A stretch of 64,000 nucleotides of DNA, taken from positions 186,001 to 250,000 of the forward strand of contig JBOEGY010000006.1 in NCBI GenBank assembly GCA_050633665.1, given 5' to 3'. Positions 9,012-17,194 of the stretch are shown in pieces (the first letter of the stretch is position 1; every line of letters starts with the position of its first letter). The notes beneath the pieces are model-generated. The model was not told the origin of the DNA and did no database searches. It worked only from the letters and a program-made list of their open reading frames with translations. The DNA comes from JAUIAI01 sp050633665. GTDB lineage: Bacteria > Pseudomonadota > Gammaproteobacteria > Burkholderiales > Burkholderiaceae_E. Position numbers and translations under genes: made by a program.

Positions 9012-10294
9012 CAGTTGGCTTACTGTTTCTCGGTTTGCTGGTGTTGTTGTTGACAGGTTTGCCGATTTTCGTCGGACTGATCCTGTATGGCGCGATGATG
9101 TTGTTTGCCACTCAGGGCGAACTGGGGGGCGTAACTGAGACTGTTTTTGCCGAGCTAAATCACTATCTGCTGGTTGCAATCCCAATGTTCGGATTCATGG
9201 CTCATGTGATGATTCGAGGCAGGATAGTCGATGATCTGTACAACTCGGCCTATACGCTGACGCGTCACCTGCCCGGAGGGCTGGGCATTGCCACCATTCT
9301 GGCCTGTACGGTTTTTGCTGCTATTTCGGGCTCTAGCGTGGCAACCGCCATCACAATCGGCGCGGTTGCGATCCCGCAGATGCTGCGTTTCGGTTACGAC
9401 AAGCGCACCGCTTACGGTTTGGTTGCGGCGGGAGGGACCCTGGGGATTCTTATTCCACCCTCTGGGCCGATGGTCTTGTATGGCGTCACAACAGACACCT
9501 CAATTGGCGGTTTGTTCATGGCCGGGATAATGCCCGGCCTGTTGATGGCCGGCGTTTTCATTAGCTGGTGTGTTTTGCGAACAGCATTCACCCACCGGCA
9601 TGTCAAATCCGAACCCCGCGCCTCGCTGGCAGAAGTGCTTGTGTCGATTCGTCAGTCAATCTGGGCGATCTCACTGCCGGTATTCGTCTTGGGGGGCATG
9701 TATGCCGGTATCTTTACTGCGACCGAAGCGGCCGCCGCCGGAGCCTGGCTGGCGCTCATTGTGGCGGGCGTGATTTATCGTTCGCTATCCTGGCGCGATA
9801 TCTGGGCCTCAGCGATTGATGCCAGCCGAATGTCCGCGATGTTATTCATGATTCTGGCTGGGGCAACCGTGTTTGGCCACGTACTGACCAAGCTACGAAT
9901 TCCGCAGCAAATCGTTGAGGCGCTTATTGCGGCAGATATCGGCACGATCGGTTTTCTGTTGATGATGATGGGTTTGATTTTCCTGATGGGAATGTTCCTG
10001 GAATCAATTGCGATTATTCTGGTGACCACACCTGTCATTTTGCCGGCAATTATCCATCTGGATATCAACCCGATCTGGTATGGCGTGTTGTTGATGATCA
10101 ATCTCGAACTGGCCCAGATAACACCGCCAGTCGGGATGAATCTGTTTACGATAAAAGCAATCACCCGTGCGCCAATGGCGGATATTGTCCGTGGCGCCGC
10201 CCCTTATGTGATGCTGATGATCGGCGTGATGCTGGCGGTGATGTGGTGGCCCAATCTTGCGTTGTGGATACCGGAAACAATGATGCGGCGCTAG
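9008..10294 (+). CDS. dctM: TRAP transporter large membrane subunit (DctM family)
   Basis: 428 residues from the ATG at 9008, which overlaps the dctQ stop by four bases; in-frame codons further upstream lie inside dctQ. It has 11-12 hydrophobic helices and DctM hallmarks: TGLPIFVGL at the start, the hairpin PGGLGIATILACTVFAAISG, GTLGILIPPSGPMVLYG, and the C-terminal repeat AQITPPVGMNLF. This is the channel subunit that couples Na+ to acid uptake. It is the last gene of the lyase - CoA-transferase - TRAP operon, apart from a possible tail with the DUF1304 gene 68 bp later. Confidence 0.95.
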   Translation: MTVGLLFLGLLVLLLTGLPIFVGLILYGAMMLFATQGELGGVTETVFAELNHYLLVAIPMFGFMAHVMIRGRIVDDLYNSAYTLTRHLPGGLGIATILACTVFAAISGSSVATAITIGAVAIPQMLRFGYDKRTAYGLVAAGGTLGILIPPSGPMVLYGVTTDTSIGGLFMAGIMPGLLMAGVFISWCVLRTAFTHRHVKSEPRASLAEVLVSIRQSIWAISLPVFVLGGMYAGIFTATEAAAAGAWLALIVAGVIYRSLSWRDIWASAIDASRMSAMLFMILAGATVFGHVLTKLRIPQQIVEALIAADIGTIGFLLMMMGLIFLMGMFLESIAIILVTTPVILPAIIHLDINPIWYGVLLMINLELAQITPPVGMNLFTIKAITRAPMADIVRGAAPYVMLMIGVMLAVMWWPNLALWIPETMMRR

Positions 10295-10362
10295 CCGGGC
10301 GGCGAACGGTAGCGTATGGGTAGCGTATGCTTCTGTTCTTCAGATCGCCCGGGAGAATACTG

Positions 10363-10743
10363 ATGCGTTTATTGTCGATTATTGTTGTTGGATTGATTGC
10401 TGCCCTGCATTTGTATATTGCCTGGTTCGAGATGTTCGCCTGGACGACCAGAGGGCCAGCCGTGTTTACGAGTTTTCCGGCGGAGTTGTTTGAACCTACC
10501 AAAACGCTCGCCTCTAACCAGGGGCTTTACAACGGCTTTCTCGCGGCTGGACTGATTTGGTCGCTGTTTATTTCAGAAGTCGTCTGGCGGCGGCGGGTCG
10601 CCACCTGTTTCCTGTTGTTTGTCGCGGTCGCCGGAATCTGGGGAGCGCTCACTGCAGCGCCAAAAATCCTGATGATTCAAACCGTGCCGGCGACGATCGG
10701 AATCATACTGGTCTGGCTGGGGAATAAATCCCCAGCTCAATAG
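10363..10743 (+). CDS. DUF1304-type small membrane protein
   Basis: 126 residues with four hydrophobic helices (about 3-22, 60-80, 84-102, 104-122). The segment LHLYIAWFEMFAWTT matches the start of the DUF1304 family, whose function is unknown. ATG 10363 is chosen because GGGAG lies 8 bases upstream. It runs in the direction of the TRAP operon and its last 7 bases overlap the end of the convergent PhyH gene. Confidence 0.75.
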   Translation: MRLLSIIVVGLIAALHLYIAWFEMFAWTTRGPAVFTSFPAELFEPTKTLASNQGLYNGFLAAGLIWSLFISEVVWRRRVATCFLLFVAVAGIWGALTAAPKILMIQTVPATIGIILVWLGNKSPAQ

Positions 10744-11594
10744 CGTTGACCATTGGATTGCGCCGCGCCCTGATACAACACCTGACGTCGCACTGCTGAG
10801 TCGCGGCGGCAATGGTCGAAATCCTCTGGAAGCAGTCGGCCTTTTGTCGGTGCTGCCACCTCAAAGTGATTAAACTGATCCTGTCCACTTACCAGCGCGA
10901 CACGAGTGCGCTCTCCGTTGGTTTGCCGCATGGAGGGTTTGATGTATCGAATCGCTGCGCCAATGCGACGATCGTTCGATTGATTCGGTCCGGAGGCATG
11001 AAACAGATGTCCATGATGTAATGACGTCTGGCCTGGTTTCAGAATCACGTCAACAGCAGTGGCATCGTCAACCCGTACCGCGATTTCCTGACCGCGGCTT
11101 AATAGATTGTCTTTGTCGAATGAATCCTGATGCGCGACAAGTTGTTGTTTGTGGCTGCCGGGAATGAAGCGCATGCAACCGCTTTCTAGCGTTGATGGCG
11201 ACAAAGCGACCCAGGCGGTCACTTCTTCCGCGTTGTTCAGGCCCCAGTAGGTGAGGTCTTGATGCCAGGTGACGAAACTGGGGGTTGCGGCTTCCTTGAT
11301 AAATAAACCGCTGCTCCAGACCATCAGGTCAGGGCCTAGCAGTTGGGCGGCCGCGTCCAGCAGGCGGGGGTGGCGGATCAGGGCGTCGAATGACGGCAGC
11401 AGGCGATCGGGGAACGAGCGTAGCAAGGCCAGCTCTTCAGGCCGGTCGGCCAGTTCCTGCTCTGCAGCCTCCAGGTCTTCACGGATGGCCCGGGCTTCGT
11501 TCTCGGAAATCACGTCATAGGGCAGGAAGAAGCCGTCGCGATCGTATGCGGTTTCTAATGAGCCGAATTCAGCATCGGGTTTGCTTGCGGTCAT
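10737..11594 (-). CDS. Phytanoyl-CoA dioxygenase (PhyH) family Fe(II)/2-oxoglutarate oxygenase
   Basis: 285 residues. The double-stranded beta-helix core carries the metal triad: His111 and Asp113 in TWHQDLTYW, and His199 in HGHLFHASGPNQS, followed by the 2-oxoglutarate-binding RR at 209-210. Members hydroxylate acyl-CoA thioesters, ectoine, or other small molecules. It is the fourth gene of the minus-strand operon with the acylating aldehyde dehydrogenase, the CoA-transferase and the fused hydro-lyase (20 bp gap), which suggests a hydroxylation of an acid or its CoA ester in that pathway. The substrate is not predictable. Confidence 0.88.
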   Translation of the reverse strand: MTASKPDAEFGSLETAYDRDGFFLPYDVISENEARAIREDLEAAEQELADRPEELALLRSFPDRLLPSFDALIRHPRLLDAAAQLLGPDLMVWSSGLFIKEAATPSFVTWHQDLTYWGLNNAEEVTAWVALSPSTLESGCMRFIPGSHKQQLVAHQDSFDKDNLLSRGQEIAVRVDDATAVDVILKPGQTSLHHGHLFHASGPNQSNDRRIGAAIRYIKPSMRQTNGERTRVALVSGQDQFNHFEVAAPTKGRLLPEDFDHCRRDSAVRRQVLYQGAAQSNGQRY

Positions 11595-11614
11595 CGGGAA
11601 TCCTTTTGAGCCAG

Positions 11615-13558
11615 TCAGTCATCTGAATTTACCTCAGATGCACGGAGCGCATCATAGGAAGCAATTGATCCGGCAATCGCGCTGGCGACTACTGTCATCG
11701 GGCTGGCCAGCCAGGTCTGCCCGGGGCCGCCGCGACCAGGAAAATTTCGATTGATCGCCGAGATCGTGACTTGCTGTTCACGGGTTGAGACGCCGGGGCC
11801 GCATTGGGCGCACGCGCCGCAGGCAGGGCCAAGCATTTCGGCGCCAATCTGCCTGAACGTATCGAGATAGCCTTGTTGAATGCAGTAGTCACGCACTTGC
11901 ACTGAGCCGCACTGCAAAAAGAGTGATACGCCTTCGGCGACTTTCCGGTTGTGGTCAAGCGCCCATTTTGCTACTTCGTGATAGCGGTCGAAGTCTTCCC
12001 GTTTGCCCGCCGTACACGAACCACCGTAAGCAATATCCACTTTTACCGTCTGCCCAAGCTGGCTGATCGCCAGGCCGTTACCGGGATCTCCCGGGCGGGC
12101 CAGCATGGGTTCCGTGTCAGTGCAATCAAGGGTCAGGGTTGTTGCATACTGGGCGTTGGCATCGGAGCACATCCAGGGCTCAAGGGTGAAGTCGATACCG
12201 CGCCTTTGCTTTAAGAATCTGAGCGTTTCTGCGTCTGGAGCGCAAATCCCGGTGAGTCCGCCCATTTCAGCGCTCATGTTGGTCAGTGTCGCGCGTTCAT
12301 CGATGGACATTGCGGCAACCACCGGGCCGGCAAATTCGAAGATCTTGCCGATGCCGCCGCCGTTGCGTATCGCTGGCATCGCCAAAAGAGTCAACACGAT
12401 GTCTTTGGCGGTGACACCAGCGGGGCATTGGCCTTCAAGGCGTACCAGAATTCCCTCGGCCATCGTCAGTCGGGTCGCACCGGTCATGAAGGCATTGGCC
12501 ATATCCGTCGTACCAACCCCATAGGCAAAGCAGCCAATCGCACCGGAGTGAGGAGTATGGCTGTCGGTGCCGACTACAATCTGGCCCGGAAGCGAATAGC
12601 TTTCCAGCATCATGGCATGGCTGATCCCTTCCGAGCCTTCTTCGTCACTCAGGTATCCGTGGTTTGTCAGGCCGGTCTGTGCGGCAAAATCCCGGTGCGC
12701 CTTACTGAGACTACGCACACCGGGAAGCAGATCCAGATTGATGTGAGTAGGGGACCGGTGTGCGTAAGCATTGTGATCTTCGAACAGAATGATCTTGTCA
12801 GGCCTGTGCAACTTGAGCGGTGTCGGAAACCTCTGGTGCAGCAGGTGCGCGGCCATGCCGGTATAGATTTCATGAATAAACCGGTAGTCAGACTGCACAA
12901 AACCGCCGGTGCCCGGTTTGGCTGACCAGTCCAGTCCGTCTACCTGGAGTGCGTACCGGGCCACGATCTTCTCGGCCAGAGTCCGGCCGCCAGTCTGGCC
13001 TGGTAATACTCGCTTTGCGCGATGCAGATGTGTTTGGCCGTAAGCCAGAAGTCCGCCGGCCCGAAGAATATCGCTGGCCAGTGGGTCGCGGCCAGCGAGC
13101 AACTCCTCAACGGAAATCTCGGAGCCGGCCTGGATGCGATCAATCAGGCCGAAGTCGGTTGCGGTGAACAGACCGATGTTGTCGCAATTCTGGCGGTAGA
13201 TGCGTTCAAAACTTCTGGCAATAATCAGGCGAATTCCTGCTGCGTATTCGGCAAACGGGGAGTGCTCTCGTGAAGACCCTTTGCCATATCGTTTGCCGGC
13301 CACCAATACCTGAACACCGCTGACGGCCAGCGCATTCACCCGAATCGGCTGCTCCGAACCGACTCGGGTGCCGGTATGAGCGTAGCGGGCAATTTTTTCA
13401 TCATAGTGAAGCAGCGTCGGGAGCGGGGTGATTTCATCGGTAGAGATGTCGTCGCGAAGTTCGCCGACCTGCTCCAGTGTCAGGGCCCGGCCAGCCAGTT
13501 GATCGTCGACGGCGCCCGGTTTGGTGCCCAGCATCAGAATATTCTTTTGGAACTTCAT
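11615..13558 (-). CDS. Fused aconitase/isopropylmalate-dehydratase-family hydro-lyase with swapped domain order
   Basis: 647 residues. Residues 1-190 are the swivel (small-subunit, LeuD-like) domain with GKGSSREHSPFAEYAAG at about 92-108. Residues 200-647 are the large-subunit (LeuC-like) domain: VVGTDSHTPHSGAIG, YGGSCTAGKRED with Cys515, and PACGACAQCGPG with Cys580, Cys583 and Cys586 around the [4Fe-4S] cluster, then INRNFPGRGG. The order small-then-large is that of AcnB without its HEAT domain, not of AcnA or separate LeuC/LeuD. The family interconverts 2-hydroxy and 3-hydroxy acids through an unsaturated acid. No leucine synthesis genes are near; neighbours (CoA-transferase, acylating dehydrogenase, PhyH) argue for a catabolic hydroxy acid such as a 2-methylmalate type. 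That substrate is inference. Confidence 0.87.
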   Translation of the reverse strand: MKFQKNILMLGTKPGAVDDQLAGRALTLEQVGELRDDISTDEITPLPTLLHYDEKIARYAHTGTRVGSEQPIRVNALAVSGVQVLVAGKRYGKGSSREHSPFAEYAAGIRLIIARSFERIYRQNCDNIGLFTATDFGLIDRIQAGSEISVEELLAGRDPLASDILRAGGLLAYGQTHLHRAKRVLPGQTGGRTLAEKIVARYALQVDGLDWSAKPGTGGFVQSDYRFIHEIYTGMAAHLLHQRFPTPLKLHRPDKIILFEDHNAYAHRSPTHINLDLLPGVRSLSKAHRDFAAQTGLTNHGYLSDEEGSEGISHAMMLESYSLPGQIVVGTDSHTPHSGAIGCFAYGVGTTDMANAFMTGATRLTMAEGILVRLEGQCPAGVTAKDIVLTLLAMPAIRNGGGIGKIFEFAGPVVAAMSIDERATLTNMSAEMGGLTGICAPDAETLRFLKQRRGIDFTLEPWMCSDANAQYATTLTLDCTDTEPMLARPGDPGNGLAISQLGQTVKVDIAYGGSCTAGKREDFDRYHEVAKWALDHNRKVAEGVSLFLQCGSVQVRDYCIQQGYLDTFRQIGAEMLGPACGACAQCGPGVSTREQQVTISAINRNFPGRGGPGQTWLASPMTVVASAIAGSIASYDALRASEVNSDD

Positions 13559-13573
13559 GGAGCCGGCCGGAAA

Positions 13574-14710
13574 TCAATCCGTCGGTGACGCGGAGGCTCG
13601 GATCTGCTCACCGTGTTCGTTCAGTGCCGGAGGCATAGATCGTATTTTTGTCGACTGAAAGTCAAATCGAATCGGGTTGCCGAACGTTCTGGTCTGTACG
13701 CCGTTGGGCAAAGTCATGTCCTGCACCCATTCGCTATGCTGCACCTGCGGGTGCTCGAGCGCTTTCTCGAAAGAGTTGATCAGCCCACAAGGCACGCCAG
13801 CTTCGCCAAAAATATCCATCCATTCATCGGCGGTCTTATTTCCGAACGGTACTGCCAGAATATCAGCCAGTTCAGTCTGGTTTTTGGCCCGCAGTGCGGT
13901 GGTCTTGAATTGTTCGTGTTCAATCAGTTCCGGCATGCCGACAATATGGCAGACGTCCCGGTAGAGTTTGTCGTTGCCGGCGGCAATACAAAAGAAACCG
14001 TCACTGGCTTTGAACGCCTGGTAGGGCGCGTTGCGGGGGTGCCGGGAGCCCATTCGGGGCGAACTTTTGCCGGTGCCGAAAAATTCGCTTGTTTGTAAAG
14101 CTGAAATGCCAATTGAGGCGCCCAGCATAGAGGCGTCGATATGCACGCCTTCGCCGGTTCGTTCAACCTCTCGTAGCGCAGCGGCAATAGCAAAGGCGCC
14201 ATATAGGCCGGTTGCGGTGTCGCTGATCGGAACACCACATTTCACGGGTTCGTCTTCGCCGGTGACGCTCATGATGCCGCTGGCGGCCTGAATCACCAGA
14301 TCAAACCCGCCGCGTTGCGCATAGGGGCCGTCGGATCCAAACGCGTTGATTGAGCAGTAAATCAGGGCCGGGTTGATTGCTTTGAGGTCTTCATAGCCCA
14401 GACCCAGGCGATCCATCACGCCGGCCCGGTTGTTCTCTATCACCACATGGGCATCCCGGCATAGCTTGCGAGCGAGGGCTTGATCTTCTTCCGACTTGAG
14501 GTCCATCGCAATGGACTGTTTGTTGCGATTCACTGAGGCGAAATTCTCGCTGTATCCGTCAGTGATTGGCGGCCAGAAACGCATGTCGTCGCCCGTGGGT
14601 TTTTCCACTTTGATCACGTCGGCGCCGAGATCAGACAACAGCATGCCGCAAAAAGGCCCTGACAGAATATTGGTGAATTCAACGACCTTGATACCTTTAA
14701 GCGGTTGCAT
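13574..14710 (-). CDS. CaiB/BaiF (class III) CoA-transferase
   Basis: 378 residues, slightly short for the family. N-terminal KVVEFTNILSGPFCGMLL and LGADVIKVEKP, then NRNKQSIAMDLKS, and the catalytic Asp in RGGFDLVIQAASGIMSVTG. It sits 15 bp before the fused hydro-lyase and 47 bp after the acylating aldehyde dehydrogenase. The pair could either make an acyl-CoA from an acid that the dehydrogenase reduces to an aldehyde, or recycle CoA from an acyl-CoA the dehydrogenase has made by oxidation. The acid is unknown. Confidence 0.92.
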   Translation of the reverse strand: MQPLKGIKVVEFTNILSGPFCGMLLSDLGADVIKVEKPTGDDMRFWPPITDGYSENFASVNRNKQSIAMDLKSEEDQALARKLCRDAHVVIENNRAGVMDRLGLGYEDLKAINPALIYCSINAFGSDGPYAQRGGFDLVIQAASGIMSVTGEDEPVKCGVPISDTATGLYGAFAIAAALREVERTGEGVHIDASMLGASIGISALQTSEFFGTGKSSPRMGSRHPRNAPYQAFKASDGFFCIAAGNDKLYRDVCHIVGMPELIEHEQFKTTALRAKNQTELADILAVPFGNKTADEWMDIFGEAGVPCGLINSFEKALEHPQVQHSEWVQDMTLPNGVQTRTFGNPIRFDFQSTKIRSMPPALNEHGEQIRASASPTD

Positions 14711-14757
14711 AGAGTTTCCTGAGAGGTTCGACGAAAAAGTGGCGACAGGTGATCATC

Positions 14758-16170
14758 TTATTTGCCGTATCTTGCCCAATGTCCGCCAAACAAGGATTGT
14801 TCTGATGGTTTGTCTTCGGCGATCGTGGTGACCAAATAAGTGGTATTGATAAAATGCGACCAGTTAAGGTTGTCTGAAATAGTGTTGCCGGCCCACGTCC
14901 CGCCGCCCATTGACAGCGTAAACGGCAAGCTGTTGTCAAAGCTGCCACCGTTGCCAAAGGTATGCGCCTGGTTAACCAACACACGGACCACATCGGTTTC
15001 ATTGGCCAGCTGAGCGGCATGCTCCGGATTTTTGGTGTGAATGCCGGTCGAGTGGCCTTTGCCGGTGACATTCAGAATCTCCCGGACCAGTTGTTTGGCA
15101 TGGGCGAAATCGCGGGCGCGGTATACCGTCAGGATCAACGACAGTTTTTCATCGGCGAAGGAATGCTTTCCGCCAACCTCGTCTTCCTCGACCAGAAAAT
15201 ACCGCGCGGAGCGGGCCTGCTCGGATAAGCCGAGAACTTCGGCCGAAATATCAGCGTCTTTGGCAATCACGTTCCGGTTCAGATTGCCGTTCTTCCATAA
15301 CGTGTTTGCAACATTGGCTTTTTCCTGCGGGTTGCAGCGATAAGCACCTGCCTCTTGCAATGCCGCGATAGCAGCCTCGTATACATCATCCAGAATGACG
15401 ACTGCATTCTCAGATGAGCATGAGGTTGCGTTGTCAAAGATCTTGGATGCTGTGATTTTTTGCGCAGCGTCTATCAGGTCTGCGGTCGAATCAATAATGA
15501 CCGGTACATTGCCGGCGCCAACGCCGATCGCAACCGTGCCCGATTGCATCGCACGTCTGACATTATTCTGCGAACCCGTCACGACCACCAGGTCGCATTG
15601 ATTCATCAGTTGCTGCGTCATTTCCTTGGAGACGGGCGATGGCAGAATCTGCACCAGATCTTTCGGATGCCCGGCTTTGGCCAGTTCGGCCCGCATCAGG
15701 TCTACGGTCTTACAGGTTGTGGCATAGCCTGCCGGTGATGGCGCAATTATTACCGCGTTGCCGCCTTTGAGTGCCATCATTGCCTTGTTGACCGGTGTGG
15801 CAGCAGGATTGGTAGACGGGCAGACGGCACCAACCACCCCGACCGGTTTTCCGTATTTAACGATGCCGCGCTCGGGTTCTTGCGAAATCACGCCAGTGGT
15901 TTTGACCCGCATCAGGTCGCGCAGCGTGCCAAAAGTTTTGCGGGTGTTCTTGATGACTTTTGACTCCACATTGCCCAGGCCGGTGTCAGCAACGGCAAGT
16001 TCAGCAAGCATTCTGGCGTTTTCCGGTTTATATATTGCCCAGGCGAGTGCTGTGACCGCTTCGTCAATTCGGGTCTGGTCATGGTTCTCATAGGTTTGCA
16101 TGGCCGCTCGGGCTTTGACAATGGTTGCCTGGATGGCGGCTTGCTCCAGACCGGGTTCGGTAGCTTGCAT
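14758..16170 (-). CDS. CoA-acylating aldehyde dehydrogenase (sulfoacetaldehyde/SauS-like)
   Basis: 470 residues from ATG 16170, which has AGGAG seven bases upstream; a longer in-frame reading to 16314 lacks such a site. Rossmann segment GVVGAVCPSTNP near 111-122 and the catalytic Cys251 in NATSCSSENAVV identify the CoA-acylating branch of the aldehyde dehydrogenase superfamily, related to EutE, the AdhE N-terminus and SauS. It interconverts an aldehyde and its acyl-CoA with NAD(P). It is the first gene of the minus-strand operon and faces the aldolase operon across a 235 bp divergent spacer, where regulation of both is likely. The actual aldehyde is unknown; sulfonate genes are absent, so sulfoacetaldehyde is only one option. 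Confidence 0.87.
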   Translation of the reverse strand: MQATEPGLEQAAIQATIVKARAAMQTYENHDQTRIDEAVTALAWAIYKPENARMLAELAVADTGLGNVESKVIKNTRKTFGTLRDLMRVKTTGVISQEPERGIVKYGKPVGVVGAVCPSTNPAATPVNKAMMALKGGNAVIIAPSPAGYATTCKTVDLMRAELAKAGHPKDLVQILPSPVSKEMTQQLMNQCDLVVVTGSQNNVRRAMQSGTVAIGVGAGNVPVIIDSTADLIDAAQKITASKIFDNATSCSSENAVVILDDVYEAAIAALQEAGAYRCNPQEKANVANTLWKNGNLNRNVIAKDADISAEVLGLSEQARSARYFLVEEDEVGGKHSFADEKLSLILTVYRARDFAHAKQLVREILNVTGKGHSTGIHTKNPEHAAQLANETDVVRVLVNQAHTFGNGGSFDNSLPFTLSMGGGTWAGNTISDNLNWSHFINTTYLVTTIAEDKPSEQSLFGGHWARYGK

Positions 16171-16405
16171 TTGTCTGCTCCTGGCCGGGCTGCTTGGAAC
16201 CCCGCTTGGTATCGGATTTACTTGCGTGGCTGATGCTAGCAAATTTACAGTGATGGCCAGGTTCGCGCAGACCCGAAACCGGGCGTCTCGGGCGTTAAAT
16301 TGTGGCCGGGCCAACCTGAAAAAGCCGTAGCAGCGACAAGCCCGCTACACTGCTTGTTGTCTTTGAATACTGTAGTCTGCAACCCGCAGCCGTTTGGGAG
16401 TCATC

Positions 16406-17188
16406 ATGCGCAATATTGAATCCGTAGATCATCTCTGCCCTAAGGGAATCACTTTGCCGGAATGGCATTTGCGGCTGGAGCTGGCGGCTTGCTACCGGCT
16501 GTTTGATTATCTTGGCTGGACCGAGATGATCTTTAATCACATTACGGTTCGGGTGCCTGGCGGCGAAGACGATAACCCGCACTATCTTATAAACCCGTTC
16601 GGTTTGCATTACGCCGAAGTAACCGCCCGGAATCTGGTCAAGATAGACCGCCATGGCAAGCAACTGGGCCCGGATCAGCATCCGGTTAATCCTGCCGGTT
16701 TCGTCATTCATAGTGCGGTTCATACCGCTCGCCATGATGCGAAATGCGTCATTCATACGCATACAACAGCCGGCATGGCGGTTGCCTGTAAAGCGCATGG
16801 TCTTCGTCATGACAATTTTTATTCTGCCCAGCTTACCGGCCTGATTGCCTATCACGACTTTGAGGGTGTCACGACAAACCCGGAAGAATGCGATCGCCTG
16901 GTTGCCAGCCTGGCCGATAAAAAGATCATGATTCTGCGTAATCACGGATTGTTGGGTACCGGAGGCTCTATCGCGGAGGCTTACTGGACGATGTGGACCC
17001 TGCAACGGGCGTGCGAAGTGCAGATGGCCGCCGACAGCGCCGCGGGTGAGAACATCCCCATTTCTCCTGAAGTCCTGGCGAATATCCGGCAACAAAACGA
17101 AGCCATGCATATGGGCGAGACACCCGGCCAGTTGGTCTTTGATGGCATCTGCCGGCGCGCAGGCATTCGCTTTCAGGATCTGGTCTGA
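16406..17188 (+). CDS. Class II aldolase/adducin-family protein
   Basis: 260 residues from ATG 16406 (GGGAG five bases upstream). Zinc ligands are in CVIHTHTTAGMAV, with a third histidine in LRNHGLLGTGG, as in fuculose-phosphate aldolase and RhaD relatives. The family does retro-aldol cleavage of sugar phosphates or decarboxylation, but many members of this subgroup have no tested activity. It starts the plus-strand operon divergent from the acylating dehydrogenase and is followed 6 bp later by the GMP-reductase gene. Confidence 0.87.
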   Translation: MRNIESVDHLCPKGITLPEWHLRLELAACYRLFDYLGWTEMIFNHITVRVPGGEDDNPHYLINPFGLHYAEVTARNLVKIDRHGKQLGPDQHPVNPAGFVIHSAVHTARHDAKCVIHTHTTAGMAVACKAHGLRHDNFYSAQLTGLIAYHDFEGVTTNPEECDRLVASLADKKIMILRNHGLLGTGGSIAEAYWTMWTLQRACEVQMAADSAAGENIPISPEVLANIRQQNEAMHMGETPGQLVFDGICRRAGIRFQDLV

Positions 17189-17194
17189 AGCCTG

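Noticed and set aside
10737..10743. Seven-base overlap of the convergent DUF1304 and PhyH genes
   Set aside because: Short convergent overlaps are common in compact genomes and need no special explanation.
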